Shown here one piece after another: positions 50,286 through 58,176 of a stretch of 64,000 bases of DNA. Origin of the DNA: Pseudomonas moorei (GTDB lineage Bacteria; Pseudomonadota; Gammaproteobacteria; Pseudomonadales; Pseudomonadaceae); the NCBI RefSeq assembly GCF_008801475.1, contig NZ_VZPP01000001.1, positions 1-64,000 of the forward strand, read 5' to 3'. Every line of letters starts with the position of its first letter. The first letter of the stretch is position 1. A program made the position numbers and the translations under genes. The notes below the pieces were generated by a model. It was not told the origin of the DNA and did no database searches. It was given only the letters and a program-made list of their open reading frames with translations.

Positions 50286-51244
50286 CCTCACTCTTTGATG
50301 TAACCGATAACGACGACATTCTCGCCCTGCAACCACGCCTGACCGATGAGGATGCCGGTGTGCGCCGTATCGCCCTGATCGACCTGGCTGACCTGGAAGA
50401 ACCGGATGGCCTGCTGTGGCTGGTCGATCGCCTGGCGCACGACCCGGCCGAGGAGGTTCGCGCCGAAGCCGCGCGCTTGCTCGAAGCCTGGGAGGACGAG
50501 CCCGTGGTCGAGGCGTTGTGCCAGGCCCTGACCGATCCCGCGCCAGCGGTGCAAGCCGCCGCCGCGCAAAGCCTCAGCCTGCTCAAGAGTGAAGCGGCCG
50601 GCAGGGTGATTCTGCCGTGGACCGGGCATGCCGACATCGGCGTGCGCATCGCTGCATTCCGGGCCTTGCGCGAGTTGCGCTTTCCCCTGGCAGCCCCGGC
50701 GGCCTTGCTGGCGCTGGACGATCACGACGCCAACGTCCGGCGTGAAGCGGTTGGCGTGCTGGGCTGGCTCAAGCAGCTCGATGCCTTACCGGCCCTGGCA
50801 CGGCTGGCCAGCGATGACCCGGACACTGAAGTCCGTCGCGCGGCCACCGGGGCGTTGGGGCTGGCGTCAGACGCACAGGTGCTGCCGGCCCTGCGACAGG
50901 CCCTGCGGGACCAGGCCTGGCAAGTGCGCGAAGAGGCCGCCACCACGTTGGGCAAGGTCGGACACCTCGACGCCGGTGCCGCGCTGGTCGAAGCCTTGGG
51001 TGACGATTACTGGCAAGTCCGCCTGCGCGCCACCCGCAGCCTTGGGCGTTTACGTTATGCCCCGGCTCTGGATGCCTTGATCGAAACCCTCGGCCACCGC
51101 ATCAGCAATCTGCGCAAGGAAGCCGCGCTGGCCTTGGGCGAGTTGAACGAGCGGGATGCCATCGCGCCGCTGTTGGCCGCCCAGGACGACGGCGACCCGG
51201 AAGTGCGCAAGGCGGTGCGCATTGCCTTGAGTCAACTGCAATGA
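50282..51244 (+). CDS. HEAT/PBS-lyase-repeat protein
   Basis: 320 residues made of about nine 31-residue helical repeats of the type DxdxxVRraAaxALGxlg (for instance DPDTEVRRAATGALGLASDAQVLPALRQALRD). It resembles the PBS-lyase HEAT repeats of phycobilin lyases and chaperone-like scaffolds. Operon context suggests a maturation or assembly factor for the flavoprotein or ferredoxin. No catalytic motif is seen. It overlaps both neighbours by 4 bases (ATGA). Confidence 0.9.
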   Translation: MTSLFDVTDNDDILALQPRLTDEDAGVRRIALIDLADLEEPDGLLWLVDRLAHDPAEEVRAEAARLLEAWEDEPVVEALCQALTDPAPAVQAAAAQSLSLLKSEAAGRVILPWTGHADIGVRIAAFRALRELRFPLAAPAALLALDDHDANVRREAVGVLGWLKQLDALPALARLASDDPDTEVRRAATGALGLASDAQVLPALRQALRDQAWQVREEAATTLGKVGHLDAGAALVEALGDDYWQVRLRATRSLGRLRYAPALDALIETLGHRISNLRKEAALALGELNERDAIAPLLAAQDDGDPEVRKAVRIALSQLQ

Positions 51245-51519
51245 GCCCGCTGGTCATCGGCAATTCCCGAAGCAAACAACAATTGCGCTTGAACTGGCCG
51301 GACGGTCGCGAACAGTGGCTGGACCACGTCGAGTTGCGTCGCCAATGCCCGTGTTCGCAATGCCGGGCGTTTCGAATGCGGGGAATGGCACCGCTGGTTG
51401 ATGACCGCGTTCAGGTGGTCGAAGTGAATGCGCAGGGGTATGGACTGCAGCTGGTGTTCAGTGATGGGCATGAGCGGGGGATATATCCGTGGGCTTATCT
51501 GGCTGGATTTAGGGACTGA
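51241..51519 (+). CDS. DUF971 / gamma-butyrobetaine-hydroxylase-like N-terminal domain protein
   Basis: 92 residues, the last gene of the GntR operon. The zinc site of the fold is visible as CPCSQC (Cys36, 38, 41) and His77 in SDGHERGIYPW. The family is stand-alone in many proteobacteria and is linked to Fe-S or iron functions without a settled role. Its 3' end is where an AT-rich island begins. Two relics of a DUF971 3' end follow at 56655-56750 and 58172-58309, so this gene end appears to be an insertion site. Confidence 0.92.
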   Translation: MSPLVIGNSRSKQQLRLNWPDGREQWLDHVELRRQCPCSQCRAFRMRGMAPLVDDRVQVVEVNAQGYGLQLVFSDGHERGIYPWAYLAGFRD

Positions 51520-51572
51520 ATAGGGAGCTATTTCAGTCTGGAGCATCTCCCCCTATGTGCGGTTCCAGTTTT

Positions 51573-52292
51573 TTATGTCGCGAATTCAGGTTCAGTAATG
51601 GCTCGGATAAATGCATCGTCCACAGTCTTTGCTCCATACTTATTCATGAACTCACTACCATTGGCAAAGCGATTGAAGCGGTGCTGGCTGAGCATGTAAA
51701 AATAATCACAATGGTTAATGACTTCATCAACATTATGCGAGGAAACTAGAATGGCAGTGCCCTCTCTGGCTGCGCCGTGAAGACATTGCCAAATATAGTG
51801 ACGAAATTCTGGATCTACACCAGCAGTAGGTTCGTCGAGAATCACGAAGTCTGCAGAGATTGAAAGAAGAGAAAGCGTAAAGAACCAGCGTGTTTCTCCG
51901 TAGCTGCATAGCGATGATTTTTTGTTCCAAATGTCTTGGTACCGGTCAACTATCGCAGGACTCCACGCACTTAATTTTATTAGGGCTTTATCTTGTGTCA
52001 TTGGTTCGCTTGATGACAGCGCAGTCACCATTTTAAAAATGTCGCGCATGCGCAACGGTGGAGAAGTGGTAATGATTTGAGAAAGGTATAAGAAATGACT
52101 AAAGTCGTTTTTTATAAAGCCGCACTTTGCTTTTTTAAGGTCGCAGATGATATCGAAAAAAGTTGTTTTTCCAGAGCCGTTGGGTCCGAGAATTCCGACA
52201 ATATCTCCTTGAGTAACCTCAAGAGACGCCTGGGTTAAGAGGGGGGTGGTTGAATAGGAAAAATCAATGTTTTGCGCCCTAAACTTTTTCAT
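51573..52292 (-). CDS. mcbF: McbF-like ABC ATPase (microcin export/immunity)
   Basis: 239 residues from the ATG at 52292, which overlaps the mcbE stop (TAATG) and has GGAG 9 bases upstream. Walker A ILGPNGSGKTTFF and Walker B FVILDEPTAGVDPEF are clear. The signature region is CSYGETRW rather than LSGGQ, a deviation also tolerated in exporter ATPases of this type. With McbE it should export the mature peptide and protect the producer. It is the last gene of the mcbA-F run. Confidence 0.88.
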   Translation of the reverse strand: MKKFRAQNIDFSYSTTPLLTQASLEVTQGDIVGILGPNGSGKTTFFDIICDLKKAKCGFIKNDFSHFLYLSQIITTSPPLRMRDIFKMVTALSSSEPMTQDKALIKLSAWSPAIVDRYQDIWNKKSSLCSYGETRWFFTLSLLSISADFVILDEPTAGVDPEFRHYIWQCLHGAAREGTAILVSSHNVDEVINHCDYFYMLSQHRFNRFANGSEFMNKYGAKTVDDAFIRAITEPEFAT

Positions 52293-53035
52293 TAATATCG
52301 GCTCCATACAGGATTTATTCTAAGATGTTTGAATGTCTTAAATAGTGTAAAAGTGAACAAAAAAACTATTGCGATTGTGGTGGGCTGATTGGATTGAAGG
52401 CCTTGTTCCATTATTTTGCTTGCAAGAGTTAGTGGGTTTGCAAGATTCAAAGTATCAGTGATGTGGTTTGCTGTGGCGGTACTCATTACTCCGAGAATTA
52501 GCATGCAGAACGAAAAGATGGAAAGCAACGTGTTCGAGTTCTGAAAGTTAATCGGTAGCCATGAAAATACAGCCCCGAGAGTGCAAAACATGATGAAGCA
52601 GACGTAGAAGCGTAGTGTGATATTTAGTAATTCATTGAGGTTGTAGTTTCCAAATGGAAATTTCGTCATTAGGTAAAAGGTCGCACAATAGGATGTCGAT
52701 ATTAGTGAATAAGTAATGAAGTGTGATAAAAGGAAAATTAATTTTGAGTCCTTGGAGTAAATAAATGATCGTGTGAATCCGCTTTCCCTTCTTCCGATTA
52801 TGTAAAAGGCGAATCCGAATAATGCAACGCTCGAGGAGATATAGGCATAAAACCATGCTGAGACTGTAATGTAGTTGCTGGAGAAATAGTTGGCGTCTTG
52901 CCTGGTTGCTGCAAAAAAATAGAACATCGCGCAAGGTGATATCATGATCCAAAATAATGAGATGGGTTCTTTTAATTGTTCTTTAATGAATATGGAGGTC
53001 AGGGAAAAAATTCTGGGCCAGATATTTTTAGTCAT
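52292..53035 (-). CDS. mcbE: McbE-like ABC-2 membrane subunit
   Basis: 247 residues, the same length as E. coli McbE. Six hydrophobic helices (for example LFWIMISPCAMFYFF, YAYISSSVALFGFAFYIIG, LLSIFSFCMLILGVMST). It forms the membrane part of the exporter with McbF. AT-rich codon usage is shared by the whole block. It lies 12 bases after mcbD. Confidence 0.85.
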   Translation of the reverse strand: MTKNIWPRIFSLTSIFIKEQLKEPISLFWIMISPCAMFYFFAATRQDANYFSSNYITVSAWFYAYISSSVALFGFAFYIIGRRESGFTRSFIYSKDSKLIFLLSHFITYSLISTSYCATFYLMTKFPFGNYNLNELLNITLRFYVCFIMFCTLGAVFSWLPINFQNSNTLLSIFSFCMLILGVMSTATANHITDTLNLANPLTLASKIMEQGLQSNQPTTIAIVFLFTFTLFKTFKHLRINPVWSRY

Positions 53036-53046
53036 GATTGAATTCT

Positions 53047-54252
53047 CTATGGGAATGGAACCATTGTTTCTTTTCTTTCGTTATGTATTTCGAGGAAAAA
53101 AGCCTCTGAATAATCGTTGATTATGTTGATGTCTGCTGAATTGTTCATGTGCATAAATATACAGGGCGAAGTGAATTTGCAAAATGTGTAGTTGGTTTCT
53201 TCTATTTGAGTTGTTTTTACGTAGAGGTATCCTTCGAAGTTTTTCCGTCTCAAACATCCAATCAAATTTTCAGTATCTAACTTGCAATGTGTGCTTTTAT
53301 TGTGTGATGCGCGTGGGCGGTAGTTTAGTTGTGACGTGATTTCTTCAAAGGTTTTATAGTGGTTGCATTTTACAAAGTGGCGAATGTAAGAGTCCTTAAG
53401 AGTGTCTGGGTCGCCGTGAAAAACTCTGAATAAATTCATGAACCGAAATGTTTGCCATAACTCCAATATTGACTTGTTCAATGCTTCTGCCCGACTTTCT
53501 GAATAAGACATTCCTGCGCAGTAGTGAACATTTCTACTGGAGTCATTGCTCCCGTAAACTGTTAGTAAGCAAACTCCTGGGAAGTCATCGTCGGAAATGT
53601 CAATTATTAATAGTTGTCCTGATTTTGTCAGTGCGTTGAATAGACCGTATGAAGGGAGCGTTTTTATCGTAGCTGATATCTCGGCTGGTTTGATTGTCTC
53701 TATGCATTGTTTGGTTAGCCAGAATCGAGTGAGAAATTGGCGTTCTAATGATTCTTTAATAGAGCCAAGAATCGCGAGTTCTGGATTCCAATGAAAGCTG
53801 CATCCACACGTGTCTCGACTTGGGTAAATTTTGTCGTCGTCGCTGTTGTTGTGGGTCAGGGAGATACACACGGTCGGAATTGAACAGCATGAAAAATCAG
53901 AAATACGTATGGCGGTGGTCATGTTGAATTTTCGACCCGTCAGATCAGCTAGGTTTATGTTTTTAGCAGCGGTTTGACTAAATGCTTTTCTGAAACTATC
54001 GACCTCTTTGGGCGTAAGACTATCCTCTAGAGTCGAAAAGCTATCGGATAATATTTCTAAATAGAAGTGACGTCTCTCGAAGTATTCGCCCAAGCCGGTT
54101 TTTATTGATGTTGAGCTTGTGCCAATTCCTGAACCTATTGAGCCCCATTGATCGCCAATCTCCGTGCAAAAAGGGAAGTCGAAAATGCATGGGGGGTGGC
54201 ACCACATTTCCCCAGGTAGTGAGGGATCATTGCTGTAACTTGAAATTTTCAA
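53047..54252 (-). CDS. mcbD: McbD-like YcaO cyclodehydratase
   Basis: 401 residues (E. coli McbD about 396). The start is a TTG at 54252; its ribosome-binding site GGAGG lies inside the last codons of mcbC. YcaO motifs: TGLGEYFERRHFYLEIL with the ATP/Mg acidic residues, PSRDTCGCSFHWNPELAILGSIKE, LNKSILELWQ, IFMHMNNSADIN, and the C-terminal MVPFP, the proline-rich end that completes the active site. It activates amide bonds with ATP so that Cys/Ser/Thr of the precursor cyclise to azolines. Strong motif agreement with E. coli McbD. Confidence 0.93.
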   Translation of the reverse strand: MKISSYSNDPSLPGEMWCHPPCIFDFPFCTEIGDQWGSIGSGIGTSSTSIKTGLGEYFERRHFYLEILSDSFSTLEDSLTPKEVDSFRKAFSQTAAKNINLADLTGRKFNMTTAIRISDFSCCSIPTVCISLTHNNSDDDKIYPSRDTCGCSFHWNPELAILGSIKESLERQFLTRFWLTKQCIETIKPAEISATIKTLPSYGLFNALTKSGQLLIIDISDDDFPGVCLLTVYGSNDSSRNVHYCAGMSYSESRAEALNKSILELWQTFRFMNLFRVFHGDPDTLKDSYIRHFVKCNHYKTFEEITSQLNYRPRASHNKSTHCKLDTENLIGCLRRKNFEGYLYVKTTQIEETNYTFCKFTSPCIFMHMNNSADINIINDYSEAFFLEIHNERKETMVPFP

Positions 54253-54253
54253 T

Positions 54254-55044
54254 TTAGCCTCCGATCAACTGTACACATGCAGGAAAAAATAGAGTTGGAT
54301 TTAGTCCGATGACCTTACACAGCATGTTGTCGGTGTACCCAGACCATTGACGGCTTTTGATATTTAAATGTTTGCATTGAAGATCAATTAGCATATATAT
54401 TGATCCGGTTTCCATTAGCGCTAACCTGTAGCCGCGATAACGATATTTAAATAGCGTTTTTGGCATATACATTACATAAACTATGGCTAGGCTGGGATTG
54501 CCAATTTTGCTTCCTTTGGGCAAAATAGCCTCTTTTATTGAGTTGGCGTCGTAACTCCCCTGCATTATTTCAAATTTTCTTGAGTGTGGTAGTGGATGTA
54601 ATATTTTTTCAGGGCATGGCCATGTGTTTTTAGGTGATAGCGAGCAACAAAATACTTCTACCGAATATAGTGCTCCTGCACTAGGGTATCCTCTTTTATG
54701 AGTGTCTTTGCTAATTCTTAATAGTGGGCTGATTAATTTTTTATCAAATCGAATGTTATGTTTTGATCGTCGAAGAAATCGCATGATTGATTTCGATGTA
54801 AAGGGCTTGTAGGCTCTAGCGCGTTGAGCGTTTCGCCTTTTGTAGTGATATCCATATCAGGATATAATTGCAGTTCGTTACCTGTTAAATCTGAAAGTGT
54901 CTGTGGCGGAAGGTTGTGCAATATGGATATATTTTTAACGCAGTCATGGATGGTGAAATTGCCTTTGCTATGGAATTCCAAGGTGTCCTCCATGACTTTT
55001 TGATCGAGGAATTTCAGATAGTAATCATGTGGAATATTTTTCAT
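54254..55044 (-). CDS. mcbC: McbC-like FMN azoline dehydrogenase, split by a -1 frameshift
   Basis: The first frame (55044 to 54733) encodes MKNIPHDYY...FHSKGNF...DDQNITFDLIKN and stops. The second frame continues with KLISPLLRISKDTHKRGYPSAGALYSVEVFCCSLS, KTLFKYRYRGYRLALMETGSIY and RQWSGYTDN. E. coli McbC (272 residues) has the matching blocks FHVRGNF, RRPYPSGGALYPIEVF, KALFKYRYRGYRMALMETGSMY and WAGYTDS in one frame. The join is at six A's (codons ATA AAA AAT TAA); one extra A, or a -1 slip, restores a protein of about 263 residues. The enzyme oxidises azolines to azoles with FMN. mcbC overlaps the mcbB end by 20 bases. Confidence 0.88.
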
Positions 55045-55906
55045 ATTTAGATCTCAAACAGGTGCAGGAATGCCAGTGAGTGGTCAACTCTTCAGTAATT
55101 AATCCACTGTTTAAATCTATACTCATTGATGCAAGAGAGTTGTCTTGATATCTGAAGTCTTGATTGTGTTCCGTATGAAGCTTGATTTTTTTTATTACAG
55201 TGCCTAATGCTAGATTTCTCTGTAACAAGCTTAAATTTGGGGAGGGTGTTGTAATGTTTTGGTCAACGCAAAAGTTCAGTAGGGCAGACCAGGAGTTTCG
55301 ACTTTCGTTGATTCTTTCATAATTTAGTTGCCTCTCTACAAGGCAAAAATGGCAGGGGTTTCCAATGTTAGGAATGTATGGTTGACTTATACGAAACGTG
55401 CCTCCGTTCAAGTATCCTATCGAGATGGCGCTGCTCGGAGATGAGTCTGCTAAACAAAAGTATAGGTTTTTAAGTTTTGAATAATTGTATTGCATGCATA
55501 TTATTTTAATTAGAAATGCATTGCCTTGGGCTCGGTCAATTAAGGATTCAAAGTCGCTAACTATTTCGTAGTCGAATTTAATTTCTTGATCAATGATAGC
55601 TTCGAATTCTTCTCGGTTGCCCCAATCATGCGCTATTAATACCTTTTTGAAATATATTTCCGATGGTTGATTTTTAAGGCCTATGGCGAAATTCAAGAAC
55701 CTATAAGTTTCTTTTAGAGGTAGTTTTTGGGCGGATACTATTTTATCGAATAGCGCTTTCGGTATGCTGGGTAGCTTTTGTTTTTTTAGTTCCTGCAGCA
55801 CATTCAATAGTTTTTTTGACTCGGTTTTTGATGCGCCATTGATAGATATTATTAGTGACTCATTAGGCAGGCTCACAATGTCAAATTCTGAGAATATCAG
55901 TTGCAT
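55025..55906 (-). CDS. mcbB: McbB-like E1-fold / precursor-recognition subunit
   Basis: 293 residues (E. coli McbB 295). AGGAGG lies 7 bases before the ATG. The C-terminal half carries the zinc-binding cysteines: IGNPCHFCLVERQLNYE and THWHSCTCLRSKYEK, aligning with CHFCHIERWL and HWQACSCLER of McbB. The N-terminal part resembles the RiPP-recognition region. In the B4C2D2-type synthetase McbB binds the leader and presents the core to McbD. Its first codons follow a perfect hairpin downstream of mcbA. Confidence 0.9.
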   Translation of the reverse strand: MQLIFSEFDIVSLPNESLIISINGASKTESKKLLNVLQELKKQKLPSIPKALFDKIVSAQKLPLKETYRFLNFAIGLKNQPSEIYFKKVLIAHDWGNREEFEAIIDQEIKFDYEIVSDFESLIDRAQGNAFLIKIICMQYNYSKLKNLYFCLADSSPSSAISIGYLNGGTFRISQPYIPNIGNPCHFCLVERQLNYERINESRNSWSALLNFCVDQNITTPSPNLSLLQRNLALGTVIKKIKLHTEHNQDFRYQDNSLASMSIDLNSGLITEELTTHWHSCTCLRSKYEKYST

Positions 55907-55920
55907 TTATCTCCTCCTAA

Positions 55921-55945
55921 AGGATCTTTCACTTTGAAAGATCCT
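55921..55945 (-). promoter_or_regulatory. Perfect hairpin between mcbA and mcbB
   Basis: AGGATCTTTC and its exact complement form a 10-base stem with a 5-base loop, 42 bases after the precursor stop and directly before the AGGAGG of mcbB. It could act as an attenuator or RNA-stability element so that precursor mRNA exceeds enzyme mRNA. Confidence 0.65.
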
Positions 55946-55987
55946 GTTAGCCTGGGAAATTAGTAGGCAGTTTATTATCGGTTTCAA

Positions 55988-56215
55988 CTACATGCTTCTG
56001 CAGCCACCGGTGCCACCACCGCCAGTGCCTCCTGCTCCGCCACAGCCCCCATTTCCTCCACCGCTACCACCGCTGCATCCGCCACCCCCACCACATCCAC
56101 CGCTGCCCCCGCAACCTCCTGCACTTCCGGAGCCGCCAGCGACTTGTGGATTGGAGTTCGATCCAACATCATTTCTAAAATTGAATAGCACTTTTCCAAG
56201 TTCGTTGTTTTTCAT
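55988..56215 (-). CDS. mcbA: McbA-like microcin precursor peptide
   Basis: 75 residues from the ATG at 56215. A 26-residue leader (MKNNELGKVLFNFRND...NPQVA) is followed by a 49-residue core of Gly with 5 Cys, 6 Ser and 2 Thr, e.g. GGCGGSGGCGG, GGGCSGGSGGG, NGGCGG. E. coli McbA is 69 residues with a 26-residue leader (SEFGVVLS motif) and a Gly/Cys/Ser core, so the ATG start gives an equal leader length. An in-frame GTG at 56242 would add nine residues but has no ribosome-binding site. The core contains one Cys-Ser pair, able to give a fused thiazole-oxazole, and no Ser-Cys pair. mcbB, C, D, E and F follow in the canonical order. Confidence 0.9.
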   Translation of the reverse strand: MKNNELGKVLFNFRNDVGSNSNPQVAGGSGSAGGCGGSGGCGGGGGCSGGSGGGNGGCGGAGGTGGGGTGGCRSM

Positions 56216-56238
56216 TTTGTTTTTACTCGTTGTGTTTG

Positions 56239-56367
56239 CCACTTGAAATTAAGTGGTGTTGCAATAGTTAGTTGATTTTTCTGTTGTGTGCAAGGGAGGG
56301 GCCTTTTTGTGTTGTAGGGGCATTCCTACACACTTTCAAGAAGTGTCCTGCATGAGATTCGGAATCT
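56239..56367. promoter_or_regulatory. Three inverted repeats upstream of mcbA
   Basis: CCACTT-N6-AAGTGG (56239-56256), ACACTT-N5-AAGTGT (56330-56346) and AGATTC-G-GAATCT (56355-56367) lie within 130 bases before the precursor gene. The first two share the CACTT/AAGTG arms. They could bind a dimeric regulator. The rest of the gap to about 56,590 is AT-rich with no gene. Confidence 0.4.
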
Positions 56368-56654
56368 TGATGGTTTGGTTTGGTTTTAGTGCGGATAGTG
56401 TCTAGCGTGGAATTTTTAAATCTCTTTTTCAAACCGTATTTTAATTTTCGGTAAGTAGAAATGATCTTGCTATGTCGAGTGGGGGATTTCTGTAGGATTA
56501 AATGTGCGTTTTGTGTTTTTTTATGATTTTTATTTTTTCAAGTGCTGATTTTTTAAAAAAAATACGACGAACGGTAGGCCCGATTTTTTGATTGTCCGCT
56601 TCGTTAGAGTAAGGACTGCAGGGCATTGCGTTTGCGGGTTGTCTAACAGCGCGC

Positions 56655-56750
56655 TTAGGGGTATGAACTGCAGCAGGTATTATCCAAAGGATTTATCCGT
56701 GGGTATGGGCGTACTTGGCACAACTCGTCCCCGAATCCAACCTAATCTGA
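56655..56750 (+). pseudogene. Relic of a DUF971 3' end (copy 2)
   Basis: GGGTATGAACTGCAG matches the DUF971 segment encoding QGYGLQL. After an internal deletion the frame reads RIYPWVWAYLAQLVPESNLI and stops at 56750, matching RGIYPWxYLAQLAPEP of the family. The DNA GGCACAACTCG-CCCCGAA is shared with the third copy at 58.29 kb. A decayed REP-like sequence follows to about 56,820. Confidence 0.75.
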
Positions 56751-56937
56751 TGCACGCGCGCCTGCTCGCGAAAGCGGTGGGTCAGCCAATCAAGTATCGA
56801 CTGACATACCGCTTCCGTGGACAGCAGCTCAAGGTCTCGATTCTCGGTCGAGGAGAACTTGAAGTCCGGAGAGGGGGGGTGAAGCTCGCTATGCGCTTAA
56901 ACCAGGACGCAAGTATAGGTCTCAAGGAGGATTACTT

Positions 56938-58176
56938 ATGATCTCCATTGCCGATCGCTTATCACCTTATACCGAAGCGCTGAGCGTCACGTCTTTTCGC
57001 AAATTGCTGATAGGCCAAAGTCTCTCGATGGCCGGCGACGCTATTTGTCTAGCCGCTCTGCCGATAGCGCTTATCCGGACCGGCTACGGAGCAGAAGTAT
57101 TTGGTTTTGTTATGGCGGCAGTCGGGGTAGGGAGCGTGATCGGGGCCCTGGCCGGAGGCTTGCTGGCGGATCGAAAGTCGCCGAAGCAAGTACTGATTTA
57201 CACCGACACGGCGAGGGGTTGCGCGCAACTGGCCGCAGTGGCGCTGTTCTTCTCCGGTGCACCGTGGTGGTGCTTGGTCTTTGTCTACCTGATATTTGGC
57301 ATCGGCATTGGGGTTTCCCGTCCGTGCGCCCAAGTACTGCTTGCCAAATTACTGCCCAAACAAGCACTGGTGGCGGGCAATGGTGCGATGAACTTTGTCG
57401 ACAACCTGGTCGCTGTGCTGTTTCCCGCGACGCTGGGAGTATTCATCATTTTCTGGGATCCGGTCTGGGGCATATTGATCGATGGTTTGACATTCTTCTG
57501 CGCCGCCATTTACACGGCTATGTTGCCCAATGTTGAGCCCTGTGAGTTCGAGGAGGAGTTCTCGATCCGGGAAACGGTCAATGGCATTGCCATCGTTACC
57601 GGCAACTCCAAGCTTTTGCTGGGCTTCGCGGCCACCCTCGTGGTGAACGTATTGTGTTTCCCGATTTTCCTGGTTGTCGCTCCCTATGCCATCAGCAATC
57701 GATTCAACGAAGAAATGTGGGGAGTATGTCTGGCCGCCTCGGGATTCGGTGCGTGCATTGGATCAATCGTCACGGTGCTTGTTTCCGGGCATGAACGACT
57801 GATCGGACTTGCAGTGACCTGCGGCCTGTTCCTGGCTGGCGCGATGGCACTACTCGGCATGGGAAGCTCGTTCTGGATGGCGATACTGGGGGCGACTCTG
57901 GTAGGTGTCGTCGAAGCGTCCTGGTTGACTGGATGGGCCACAGCGATGCAGACACTGTCTCCCGAAAAGGACCTCGGTAAAGTGGTGGCAGTCGATACAC
58001 TCTTTACCAGTGGCGTACACCCCTTCATTTTTCTCGGTAGCGGAGTCGTCGGCGGGATGGTCGGTTATTCCCAGACCCTTTCCCTCACGGCAATTCTCAG
58101 TGCCGTAGGCACACTGTTAATTGGTTTGGCGTCCTTTACGCTCATACCAAGGAGTGCTCAAGATTTCGCGGGTTGA
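56938..58176 (+). CDS. MFS exporter in the island
   Basis: 412 residues, strong AAGGAGG before the ATG. Twelve helices of the MFS_3/EntS-like group (SFRKLLIGQSLSMAGDAICLAALPIALI, GGLLADRKSPKQVLIYTD, ARGCAQLAAVALFF). Drug or siderophore efflux is typical of the family. It is transcribed away from the mcb genes and bracketed by two DUF971 3'-end relics; its last codons overlap the second. It may aid export or self-protection for the microcin or be an independent insertion. Confidence 0.87.
   Translation: MISIADRLSPYTEALSVTSFRKLLIGQSLSMAGDAICLAALPIALIRTGYGAEVFGFVMAAVGVGSVIGALAGGLLADRKSPKQVLIYTDTARGCAQLAAVALFFSGAPWWCLVFVYLIFGIGIGVSRPCAQVLLAKLLPKQALVAGNGAMNFVDNLVAVLFPATLGVFIIFWDPVWGILIDGLTFFCAAIYTAMLPNVEPCEFEEEFSIRETVNGIAIVTGNSKLLLGFAATLVVNVLCFPIFLVVAPYAISNRFNEEMWGVCLAASGFGACIGSIVTVLVSGHERLIGLAVTCGLFLAGAMALLGMGSSFWMAILGATLVGVVEASWLTGWATAMQTLSPEKDLGKVVAVDTLFTSGVHPFIFLGSGVVGGMVGYSQTLSLTAILSAVGTLLIGLASFTLIPRSAQDFAG

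Noticed and set aside
54254..54784. Separate gene for the second half of McbC starting at the ATG 54784
   Set aside because: The ATG lies inside the overlap with the first half, lacks a ribosome-binding site, and the residues before the join are needed to match McbC; a frameshifted single gene explains both halves.
55992..56246. Plus-strand proline-rich open frame opposite the microcin precursor
   Set aside because: It is the antisense reading of Gly codons (GGC/GGT give CC-rich Pro codons on the other strand), has no ribosome-binding site, and the sense strand encodes a recognisable precursor in operon context.
56588..56941. 117-residue open frame before the MFS gene
   Set aside because: It runs through a DUF971 relic (in another frame) and a decayed REP element, with no domain or consistent codon usage.
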